A stretch of DNA of 46,141 nt from Burkholderiales bacterium (lineage in GTDB: Bacteria > Pseudomonadota > Gammaproteobacteria > Burkholderiales > Burkholderiaceae_C). The position numbers and the translations under genes were made by a program. The first letter of the stretch is position 1. Each line of letters begins with the position of its first letter. Location: positions 1 to 46,141 of the forward strand of contig JAGWTH010000032.1 in assembly GCA_028868995.1 (NCBI GenBank). Reading direction: 5' to 3'. Below, in pieces: positions 21,272 through 28,630 of this stretch. Under the pieces are notes generated by a model. The model made no database searches. It was not told the origin of the DNA and worked only from the letters and a program-made list of their open reading frames with translations.

Positions 21272-24200
21272 ATGTCCGGATTGCCCGCGTACGCGGAGTT
21301 GCATTGCCTCTCCAACTTCAGCTTCCAGCGCGGGGCCTCGCACCCGCAGGAGCTGGTGCGGCGCGCGCACGAACTCGGTTATGCGGCGCTCGCGCTCACC
21401 GACGAATGCTCGGTGGCCGGCATGGTGCGCGCCCATGGCGAGGCGAGGCGGCTGGGGCTGAAGCTGCTGCCGGGCGCCGAGTTCGCGCTCGACGGCTTCC
21501 GCCTGGTGGCGCTGGCGCGCAACCTCGCCGGCTGGGGCAACCTGTGCGAGTTCATCACGCTGGCGCGGCGCGAGGCGGACAAGGGCTCTTATGTGTGCAC
21601 GCGCGCGGCGAGCGACTTCGCGCTGCTGGCCGAATGCGAGATCCTGCTGGCGCCCGGCCACGGCCTGGCGCCGGACGAATTGCGCGAGCGGCTCGACTGG
21701 GCCCGGCGCCGGTTTCCCGGCCGGCTGTGGCTGGCCGCCGAACTGCTGCTGGAGGGCGCCGACGACCTGTGGCTGCACACGCTGCAGCGCGCGGGCGAGG
21801 CCGCGGGCGTGCCGCTGGTGGCCGCGGGCGACGTGCACATGCACGCGCGCTCGCGCAAGCCGCTGCAGGACGTGCTGACGGCGGTGCGCCTGGGGCAACC
21901 CGTGCCGGAATGCGGCTTCGCGCTGCAGCCGAACGCGGAGCGGCACCTGCGGCAGCGCATGCGCCTGGCCTCGCTGTATCCCGCGGAACTGCTGGCGCGC
22001 ACGCTGGAGGTGGCCGGCCGCTGCCGCTTCAGCCTGGAGGAGATCCGCTACCAGTACCCGCTGGAGACGGTGCCGCCGGGACTGACGGCGCGGCAGGCCC
22101 TGCGCCGGTTCACCATCGAGGGCGCGCGCGGGCGCTACCCGCGCGGCGTGCCCTGGGGCGTGCGCCGGCAGCTCGCGCGCGAGCTGGACCTGATCGCCGA
22201 CTGCGGCTATGAGATGTACTTCCTGACGGTGCACGACATCGTGCGCTTCGCCCGCTCGCAGGGCATCCTGTGCCAGGGGCGCGGCTCGGCGGCCAATTCG
22301 GCGGTGTGCTACTGCCTGGGCATCACCGCGGTGGACCCGGCCCGCTCGGACCTGCTGTTCGAGCGCTTCATCAGCCGCGAGCGCCAGGAGCCGCCCGACA
22401 TCGACGTCGACTTCGAGCACGAGCGGCGCGAGGAGGTGATCCAGTACATCTACCGCAAGTACGGGCGCGAGCGCTCGGCCATCGCCGCGGTGGTGGCGAG
22501 CTACCGCACGCGCAGCGCGATCCGCGACGTCGGCAAGGCGCTGGGCCTGCCCGGGCGGCTGGTGGACGCCTTCGCCAAGGACCACTTCTGGTTCGACGAG
22601 CGCGAGCTGCGCGAGCAGAAACTGGGTGAGCTGGCGGCGGCGCTGGAGGTGCAGGTGCCGGCCAGGGCGCTGGCGCTGTGGCTGGAGCTTTCCGGGGAGC
22701 TGATGGGGTTCCCGCGCCACCTCTCGCAGCACGTCGGCGGCTTCGTGCTGACGCAGGGCAAGCTCACCCGCCTGGTGCCGGTGGAGAACGCCGCGATGGC
22801 CGACCGCTCGGTGATCCAGTGGGACAAGGACGACCTCGACGCGATGGGGCTGCTGAAGGTGGACGTGCTGGCCCTGGGCATGCTCACCGCGATCCGCCGC
22901 TGCCTGGAGTTCGTGGGCGAGCGGCGCGGCGTGCCCTTCGCGCTGACCGACATCCCCGACAAGGACGAAGCCACCTACGACATGATCTGCCGCGCCGACA
23001 CGGTGGGCGTGTTCCAGATCGAGAGCCGGGCGCAGATGTCCATGCTGCCGCGCCTGAAGCCGCGCGTGTTCTACGACCTGGTGATCGAGGTGGCGATCGT
23101 GCGGCCGGGGCCGATCCAGGGCGGCATGGTCCACCCCTACCTGAAGGCGCGCGAGCGGCTGCGCCGCGGCGAGGCGATCGCCTACGAGAGCGAGGCGCTC
23201 AAGCCCGCGCTCGCGCGCACCCTGGGCGTGCCGATCTTTCAGGAGCAGGTGATGCAGATCGCCATGGTCGCCGCCGGCTTCTCCCCCGGCGAGGCCGACG
23301 AACTGCGCCGCTCGATGGCCGCGTGGAAGAGGAGCGGCGGCGTGCACAAGTTCGAGGGCCGCCTGGTCGGCGGCATGCTGGAGCGGGGCTACCGCCGCGA
23401 ATTCGCCGAGGCCATCTTCCGGCAGATCCTGGGCTTCGGCGAATACGGCTTCCCGGAAAGCCACGCCTACAGCTTCGCGCTGCTTGCCTACGACTCCAGC
23501 TGGCTCAAGTGCCACGAACCCGAGGCCTTCCTCGCCGCCATGCTCAACTCCCAGCCCATGGGCTTCTACGCCCCCTCGCAGCTGATCCAGGACGCGCGCC
23601 GGCACGGCGTGCAGGTGCTGCCGGCGGATGTCTCCTTCTCCGACTGGGACAGCCAATTGGGGTCAGATTCCAATTTCTCCCCGGAGAAATTGGAATCTGA
23701 CCCCAATTGGCGACCCCCGGTGCGGCTGGGGTTGCGCCTCGTCGGCGGCCTGACCGAAGCCGGCGCCCGGCGCATCGTGGCCGCGCGCGCCCGGCGCGCG
23801 TTCGCGGATGTCGAGGACCTCGCCCTGCGCGCGCAGCTCGATCGCGACGACCTCGATGCGCTGGCCGCGGCGGATGCGCTGCGATCGCTGGCGGGGCACC
23901 GCCGCCAGCAGGCGTGGGAGGCGTCGGCGCAGCACAAGGCGCCGGCGCTGCTGCGCCAGGCGCCCATCGACGAACCGCCCTTGCTGCTGCCGCCCGCGCG
24001 CGAAGGCGAGGAGATCTTCCACGACTACGCCGCGCTGGGCTTCACGCTGCGGCGCCACCCGGTGGCGCTGCTGCGTGAGCGGCTCGCGCGCATGGACCTG
24101 CTCAGCGCGCGCCAGCTGCACGACCTGCCGCACGACCGGCGCGCCGGCGCCTGCGGCCTCGTCACGGTGCGCCAGCAGCCGCAGACGGCCCACGGCACGA

Positions 24201-24436
24201 TCTTCGTGACCCTGGAGGACGAGACCGGCCCGGTCAACGTGATCGTCTGGAAGCACGTGCGCGAGCGCCAGCGCGACGCCCTGCTGCACGCCAAGCTGAT
24301 GGCCGTGCGCGGCGTGTGGCAGCGCGACGTGGCCAGCGGCGGCGAGGTGCGCCACCTGGTCGCCGAGCGGCTAGAGGACCTGACCCCGCTGCTCGGGCGC
24401 CTCGGCGGCATCGGCGCCAGCCGCGACTTCCACTGA
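21272..24436 (+). CDS. dnaE2: DnaE2, error-prone DNA polymerase III alpha-type subunit
   Basis: 1054 residues from the ATG at 21272 (MSGLPAYAELHCLSNFSFQRGASHP, PHP domain). The polymerase core shows ILCQGRGSAANSAVCYCLGIT and the catalytic aspartates in PDIDVDFEHERREEVI; thumb and fingers follow (SRAQMSMLPRLKPRVFYDLV, FGEYGFPESHAYSFALLAY). A C-terminal OB fold is present (GTIFVTLEDETGPVNVIVW). It performs mutagenic translesion synthesis with ImuA and ImuB. An unusual segment at residues about 795-813 is encoded by a perfect 28-bp-arm palindrome inserted in frame in the loop between the fingers and the helix-hairpin-helix region. Confidence 0.95.
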   Translation: MSGLPAYAELHCLSNFSFQRGASHPQELVRRAHELGYAALALTDECSVAGMVRAHGEARRLGLKLLPGAEFALDGFRLVALARNLAGWGNLCEFITLARREADKGSYVCTRAASDFALLAECEILLAPGHGLAPDELRERLDWARRRFPGRLWLAAELLLEGADDLWLHTLQRAGEAAGVPLVAAGDVHMHARSRKPLQDVLTAVRLGQPVPECGFALQPNAERHLRQRMRLASLYPAELLARTLEVAGRCRFSLEEIRYQYPLETVPPGLTARQALRRFTIEGARGRYPRGVPWGVRRQLARELDLIADCGYEMYFLTVHDIVRFARSQGILCQGRGSAANSAVCYCLGITAVDPARSDLLFERFISRERQEPPDIDVDFEHERREEVIQYIYRKYGRERSAIAAVVASYRTRSAIRDVGKALGLPGRLVDAFAKDHFWFDERELREQKLGELAAALEVQVPARALALWLELSGELMGFPRHLSQHVGGFVLTQGKLTRLVPVENAAMADRSVIQWDKDDLDAMGLLKVDVLALGMLTAIRRCLEFVGERRGVPFALTDIPDKDEATYDMICRADTVGVFQIESRAQMSMLPRLKPRVFYDLVIEVAIVRPGPIQGGMVHPYLKARERLRRGEAIAYESEALKPALARTLGVPIFQEQVMQIAMVAAGFSPGEADELRRSMAAWKRSGGVHKFEGRLVGGMLERGYRREFAEAIFRQILGFGEYGFPESHAYSFALLAYDSSWLKCHEPEAFLAAMLNSQPMGFYAPSQLIQDARRHGVQVLPADVSFSDWDSQLGSDSNFSPEKLESDPNWRPPVRLGLRLVGGLTEAGARRIVAARARRAFADVEDLALRAQLDRDDLDALAAADALRSLAGHRRQQAWEASAQHKAPALLRQAPIDEPPLLLPPAREGEEIFHDYAALGFTLRRHPVALLRERLARMDLLSARQLHDLPHDRRAGACGLVTVRQQPQTAHGTIFVTLEDETGPVNVIVWKHVRERQRDALLHAKLMAVRGVWQRDVASGGEVRHLVAERLEDLTPLLGRLGGIGASRDFH
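23653..23710. repeat. Perfect palindromic element inserted in frame within dnaE2
   Basis: Two 28-base arms (23653-23680 and 23683-23710) are exact reverse complements around a 2-base centre. The outer core of each arm is CCAATTGGGGTCAGATTCC. It is much richer in A and T than the surrounding gene. Translated, it gives QLGSDSNFSP and EKLESDPNW, which relatives of DnaE2 should lack. The frame remains open throughout. It looks like a short mobile REP-type repeat that landed in a tolerant loop. Confidence 0.9.
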
Positions 24437-24511
24437 GTCCCCGAGCCCTTCGACGGAAGTCTTTGGTTCGTGCCCCGGCGGCCGCGCAGGGCGATCCCTA
24501 CAATCCCGCGG

Positions 24512-25723
24512 GTGACTCCCCCCGGCCGCGCCGACCCCACCGGCCCCGTCCCCCCGCCCCTCTGGCTGCTGGTGATGATCACCATCAGCGGCACCATGGC
24601 CATGCACATGTTCGTGCCGGCGCTGCCCGTGGCGGCGCGCGGGCTGGCCGCCAGCGCCGGCGAGATGCAGATGGCCATCAGCATCTACATCATCGGGCTC
24701 GCCGTCGGCCAGCTGTTCTACGGCCCGCTGTCGGATGCCCTCGGCCGCCGCCCCCTGCTGATCGCGGGGCTCGCGCTGTACGCCGTGGGCAGCGTCGCCG
24801 CCGCCCTGGCGCCCGGGCTGCGCACCTTGCTGGCCGCGCGCCTGGTGCAGGCGCTGGGCGGCTGCGCCGGCCTGGCCCTGGGCCGCGCGATCGTGCGCGA
24901 CACCACGCAGCCCGAATCCGCCGTGCGCCAGCTCGCGTTGCTGAACCTGATGATCATGGTCGGCCCGGGCCTCGCGCCCATGGTGGGCGGCGCCTTGTCG
25001 TCCACCCTGGGCTGGCGCGCGATCTTCGTGCTGCTGGCAGCCGCCGGCGCGCTCACGCTGTGGTTCACCTGGCGCCTGCTGCCCGAGACCTCCAGGCCCA
25101 GCGGGCAGGTCGGCGTGCGGCCGCTGCTGCGCGACTACCGCGCGCTGGTGACCTCCCCGCGCTTCGCCGGCCTCGCCCTGGGCGGCGGCTGCGCGACCAC
25201 CTCGGTCTACGCCTTCCTCGCCGCCGCGCCCTTCATCTTCGTCAACGAGCTGCACCAGCCCGTGCACCTGGTGGGTGTCTACACGGGGATGATGGTGCTG
25301 GGCATGGCCGTGGGCAACGCGCTCACCGGCCGGCTGTCGCGCGTGCTGAACGCCGACCGGCTGCTGCGCATCGGCAACACGCTGAGCCTCGCCAGCGCCA
25401 TCGTGCTGATCGGGATCGTGCTGGCGCACCGCCTGAGCGTGCCGAACGCCATCGGCCTCGTGCTGCTGTTCACCTGCGGCTGCGGCATGGCCAGCCCCGC
25501 GGCGCTGGCCAAGGCGGTGGGTGTGGAGCCGCGCCTGGTCGGTTCCGCCGCGGGCCTCTACGGCTTCAGCCAGATGGCCATCGGCGCCGGCTGCACTGCG
25601 CTGGCGGCGCTGGGGAGCGATCCGGCGCTTTCGGCCACTGCCGTCATGGTCGGCGCGACGGCCTTCTCGCAGCTCGCCTTCACGGTGGCGCTGCGGCGGG
25701 AACGGGCAGCAGGCGCGCTGTAG
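24512..25723 (+). CDS. Bcr/CflA-family drug-resistance MFS transporter
   Basis: About 403 residues and 12 hydrophobic segments. Features are FVPALPVAARGLAASAGEMQMAISIYIIGLAVGQLFYGPLSDALGRRPLL (motif A after helix 2) and the helix-4/5 segment GCAGLALGRAIVRD, both typical of Bcr/CflA exporters (bicyclomycin, chloramphenicol and similar). The frame extends to a GTG at 24470. I prefer the GTG at 24512 because a -10-like TACAAT (24499-24504) would put the transcript start almost exactly there, giving a leaderless message. It lies between dnaE2 and the split tRNA gene. Confidence 0.88.
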   Translation: MTPPGRADPTGPVPPPLWLLVMITISGTMAMHMFVPALPVAARGLAASAGEMQMAISIYIIGLAVGQLFYGPLSDALGRRPLLIAGLALYAVGSVAAALAPGLRTLLAARLVQALGGCAGLALGRAIVRDTTQPESAVRQLALLNLMIMVGPGLAPMVGGALSSTLGWRAIFVLLAAAGALTLWFTWRLLPETSRPSGQVGVRPLLRDYRALVTSPRFAGLALGGGCATTSVYAFLAAAPFIFVNELHQPVHLVGVYTGMMVLGMAVGNALTGRLSRVLNADRLLRIGNTLSLASAIVLIGIVLAHRLSVPNAIGLVLLFTCGCGMASPAALAKAVGVEPRLVGSAAGLYGFSQMAIGAGCTALAALGSDPALSATAVMVGATAFSQLAFTVALRRERAAGAL

Positions 25724-26247
25724 AATGCGCGCCTGAACCGCGGGCGTCGTTCAATGGCAGGACCTGAGCTTCCCAAGCGTGCGACCTGATGGTCGTCGCC
25801 TACCCCCCGACGGTCGGGGGCCTCGAAAGAGGAGTCATCCGCACCAGCAGTCCTTGTGACTGCATTCAACTGTCTGACCACGTCTCGCGACGCGGTCAGG
25901 CCGCCCGGGCCGAAAGGTCGCCGGGCGAAACAGCCAACGAGGTCCGTCAGGACCCCCGCGGCACAGCCGGCCGAAAGGTCGGTGGTAAGTAGCGCGGCCT
26001 CAAGCTGTGCATGAAGTTGTCGCAGCGCCGAAAGGCGAGAGCGCGACCCGGTGTTCAGCCACCGGTAGCCTAGGTGCGGTGCGGGCTGGTAACGGCCCCG
26101 TGCTACAGCGCACTGACAACGTAGCCACCCCTTCGGGGGTTCGTGGCGCCCGTGAGGGTGCCCCGGAATACTGGAAGTCGAAATCCGGTTGAGGCGCTAG
26201 GCTGGGTCAACAGGGTTAACGGAAGTGAACCACTGCTAAATGTCGTC

Positions 26248-26308
26248 AAGCTCGACCAGACCAATTCGACGAAGTAGGTTTGGAGCGATCGGCTACCCCC
26301 TTGCTTGG
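26248..26308 (+). other. Intron exon-binding sites EBS2 and EBS1
   Basis: EBS2 is AAGCTC at 26248-26253 and EBS1 is GCTTGG at 26303-26308, both in the domain I region. They are exact complements of GAGCTT and CCAAGC in the interrupted tRNA exon. EBS2 can extend by a G-T pair. The two exon sites are separated by one base. This fixes the intron's 5' boundary independently of the GTGCG motif. Confidence 0.82.
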
Positions 26309-26628
26309 TGGGAGTACGCTGACAAGATGATCGCCGGCAAAAAGGTGGAACCCTCCTGACTCGTGCTTCGTGTACGGAACAGGGTAAGCCCGATACGGTG
26401 TGTGGCAGCGATGCCACACGAACTCGGTTGTAAGATCGAGCCTGCCGTAGCGGGTAAAGGATCGTGGAAAAAGCGAAGGCCGTCCTGTAATGGGACGGAT
26501 AGGGACGAATGTCCTGACCCGAAAGGGTGCAGACTTCCACGTGGTGGTCCTGTCGCAAGATAGGCCAGTAACAACCGCCCGAGGGGTGAAATGCCCCTCG
26601 CGGGCATGCTCATTCCCTCCGGGAACGG

Positions 26629-26702
26629 GCGGGTGTAGTTCAATGGTAGAACGGCAGCTTCCCAAGCTGCATACGAGGGTTCGATTCCCTTCACCCGCTC
26701 CA
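26629..26702 (+). tRNA. Intact tRNA-Gly(CCC) carried inside intron domain IV
   Basis: A 74-base cloverleaf with encoded CCA: acceptor GCGGGTG/CACCCGC, D arm GTTC/GAAC, anticodon stem GCAGC/GCTGC with loop TTCCCAA (anticodon CCC), and T arm GAGGGTTCGATTCCCTT. It has the same anticodon as the interrupted host gene but differs from it at 13 of 74 positions, so it is not a recent copy. It lies 17 bases ahead of the reverse-transcriptase ATG and just after two small hairpins (about 26580-26600 and 26614-26626). Confidence 0.96.
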
Positions 26703-26719
26703 TTTCAACGGAGGTTGAT

Positions 26720-28348
26720 ATGGACGCAAGCCATTGCGATGTTGCCTCCCCCACTTGGTCTGACTGGCACGGTATTCCGTGGTCGGACGTGCACCAGGTG
26801 GTCGGTAGGTTGCAGGCACGGATTGCGAAAGCAGCAAAGGCAGGCGAATGGCGCAACGTCAAACGCCTACAGAAACTCCTCGTTCGATCCACCAGTGCGA
26901 AGGCATTGGCGGTACGGCGGGTGACCGAGAACCGGGGTCGCAAGACACCGGGGATCGACGGACAAACCTGGGATACGCCGACTGACAAGTGCCAGGCGAT
27001 CGGAACGCTGCAAAGCGCCGGTTACAAGCCAAGGCCCCTGCGGCGGGTTCAGATTCCGAAACCGAATGGTGGCAAACGCCCTCTAGGCATCCCCACCATG
27101 CGTGATCGGGCTATGCAGGGACTACACCTGCTGGCACTGGATCCTGTCGCTGAAACGGTTGGTGATGTTCACTCGTACGGCTTTCGCCGCGAGCGTTCCA
27201 CCACGGACGCCATCGTGCAGGTGCGCAACGCACTTGACCGCAAGGCGTCCCCGAAGTGGGTGCTCGAGGGGGACATCAAAGGGTGCTTCGACAACATCAG
27301 TCACGACTGGCTATTGCGTCACGTCCTCATGGACCGACGCATTCTGCGCAAGTGGCTGAAGGCGGGGTACTTCGAAGGGGGAGTCCTTTTCCCGACTGAG
27401 CGCGGGACGCCGCAAGGGGGGCCTATCTCCCCCGTGTTGGCCAACCTAGCGTTGGATGGTCTGCAAGACGCGCTGGCCGGACTTTTCCGGACCACACGCG
27501 CCGCGCGGGCCGCCAAGGTGAACTTCATTCGTTTCGCCGACGACTTCGTCGTGACCGGCAGCTCGAAAGAGTTGCTGGAAAACGAAGTCAAACCTCTGAT
27601 CGAGCGCTTCCTGCGCGATCGGGGTTTGATGCTGTCCGAGACGAAGACCGTGATCACGCACGTGACGACGGGCTTCGATTTCCTCGGCTGGCACGTTCGG
27701 TGGGACGGAGACGAGCTGACCACGCGACCCTCCAAGAAGAACCTCAAGAACTTCCTGGACAAGGTCCGTCGCACGCTCCGCAAGGAGCGGACCGCGAACC
27801 CGCGGCGGGTGATAGAAAAGCTCAATCCGATCATCTCGGGCTGGGCCAACTATCACCGCAGCCAAGGGATCAGCCGGACATTCGCGAAAGCGGATCACCT
27901 GATCTGGCACGCGCTGTGGCGCTGGGCCTGCCGCCGTCACCCCAACAAGGGGAAACGGTGGGTCAAGGCCAAGTACTTCGAGCGCATTGCCGGCCGCGAC
28001 TGGCGCTTCACGCAGCCGGGTCAGATGTTGGTGACCTTGGCGGACTTCCCCAGAAGGACGCACATCAAGGTCGACAGCCAGCGCAACCCGTACCTGCCGG
28101 AAGACGAGCAGTATTTCGACGCGCGCCTCGCGCGCTCGATGAACAGCTCACTGACTGGTCGTCGGAAACTGGCATGGCTTTGGCGGTGGCAGGACGGAGC
28201 CTGCCCGGAGTGCGGCGAAAAGATCACACGGGAAACCGGGTGGAATATCCACCACGTGATCCGCCGTACCGAGGGTGGGAGCAACAAGCTGAGCAACCTC
28301 AGACTGCTGCACCCGAACTGTCACCGGCAGCTACACGCCAACGAGTAA
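26720..28348 (+). CDS. ltrA: Group II intron reverse transcriptase/maturase with HNH endonuclease
   Basis: 542 residues with a strong ribosome site (GGAGG). Reverse-transcriptase blocks are visible: RGRKTPGIDGQTW, RPLGIPTMRDRAMQ, SYGFRRERSTTDAI, WVLEGDIKGCFDNISHDWLL, GTPQGGPISPVLANLALDGL, and the catalytic FADD at residues 272-275 (FIRFADDFVV). A maturase (X) region follows (INPIISGWANYHRS-like). The C-terminus is a zinc-type HNH nuclease (CPECGEK from residue 495, WNIHHVIRRTEGGSN, HPNCHRQLH). It is full length, so both splicing and mobility are plausible. Base composition is less GC-rich than the neighbours, fitting transfer. Confidence 0.97.
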   Translation: MDASHCDVASPTWSDWHGIPWSDVHQVVGRLQARIAKAAKAGEWRNVKRLQKLLVRSTSAKALAVRRVTENRGRKTPGIDGQTWDTPTDKCQAIGTLQSAGYKPRPLRRVQIPKPNGGKRPLGIPTMRDRAMQGLHLLALDPVAETVGDVHSYGFRRERSTTDAIVQVRNALDRKASPKWVLEGDIKGCFDNISHDWLLRHVLMDRRILRKWLKAGYFEGGVLFPTERGTPQGGPISPVLANLALDGLQDALAGLFRTTRAARAAKVNFIRFADDFVVTGSSKELLENEVKPLIERFLRDRGLMLSETKTVITHVTTGFDFLGWHVRWDGDELTTRPSKKNLKNFLDKVRRTLRKERTANPRRVIEKLNPIISGWANYHRSQGISRTFAKADHLIWHALWRWACRRHPNKGKRWVKAKYFERIAGRDWRFTQPGQMLVTLADFPRRTHIKVDSQRNPYLPEDEQYFDARLARSMNSSLTGRRKLAWLWRWQDGACPECGEKITRETGWNIHHVIRRTEGGSNKLSNLRLLHPNCHRQLHANE

Positions 28349-28428
28349 GTTTTCTGGAAGAGAGGGGCCGACCAAGAGCCCCATTTGCTGCGGTCGGAGC
28401 GCGAACGCGCCGAGACTTCAGGCTGCTT

Positions 28429-28504
28429 GAGCCGGATGCGAGGGAAACCCGCCCGTCCGGTTCTTAGGGGAGGGACACGCCGCAAGGCGTGTTCCTTACC
28501 CGAC
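28429..28504 (+). ncRNA. Group II intron domains V and VI
   Basis: Domain V (28429-28463) has outer strands GAGCCGGA and TCCGGTTC, the catalytic AGC triad, and a GAAA loop. Domain VI (about 28466-28501) is a long hairpin with loop GCAA and a bulged adenosine at 28498, the expected branch point, 7 bases from the intron end. It follows the reverse-transcriptase stop by 80 bases. Confidence 0.93.
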
Positions 28505-28630
28505 TCAAGACGTGGGTTCGATTCCCATCGCCCGCTCCATCCCCAAGGCGCTGCGGCGCCGGGCCGCCAGGGCCCAGCGCCGCCTGCCGGATGACCCCGG
28601 AACCGCGCAGGCCCCGGGGTCGCCTCCTCG

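Larger units (their letters stand above)
25779..28504 (+). mobile_element. Group II intron with reverse transcriptase, inserted in tRNA-Gly(CCC)
   Basis: 2726 bases. The 5' end GTGCGAC fits the group II GUGYG consensus and the 3' end is GAC. Domains I-III occupy about 25779-26560 and domain IV holds a tRNA gene and the reverse transcriptase. Domain V is 28429-28463, and domain VI ends with a bulged A at 28498, 7 bases from the 3' end. EBS1 (GCTTGG, 26303-26308) pairs perfectly with exon bases 25773-25778. EBS2 (AAGCTC, 26248-26253) pairs perfectly with 25766-25771. All parts needed for splicing and retrohoming seem present. Confidence 0.95.
25740..28539 (+). tRNA. tRNA-Gly(CCC), split by a group II intron
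   Basis: Exon 1 is 25740-25778 (acceptor GCGGGCG, D arm GTTC/GGAC, anticodon loop TTCCCAA). Exon 2 is 28505-28539 (rest of the anticodon stem, T arm GTGGGTTCGATTCCCAT, acceptor CGCCCGC, encoded CCA). Joined, they give a 74-base tRNA with a proper cloverleaf and anticodon CCC; the stem TGAGC/GCTCA is cut after GC on its 3' side. A -10-like TAGAAT lies at 25721-25726. Function depends on intron splicing. The D stem contains a T-G pair, so it may be slightly weakened. Confidence 0.93.

Noticed and set aside
26560..26628. Possible end of the intron before the cargo tRNA (tRNA outside the intron)
   Set aside because: No domain V or VI motif (AGC...GTTC with a tetraloop, bulged A) is found here. 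The only such motifs follow the reverse transcriptase, and the 3' exon of the split tRNA lies after them.
26293..26988. Minus-strand frames across the intron 5' half and the cargo tRNA
   Set aside because: The region is structured intron RNA and a tRNA gene on the plus strand; the frames have no family signature.
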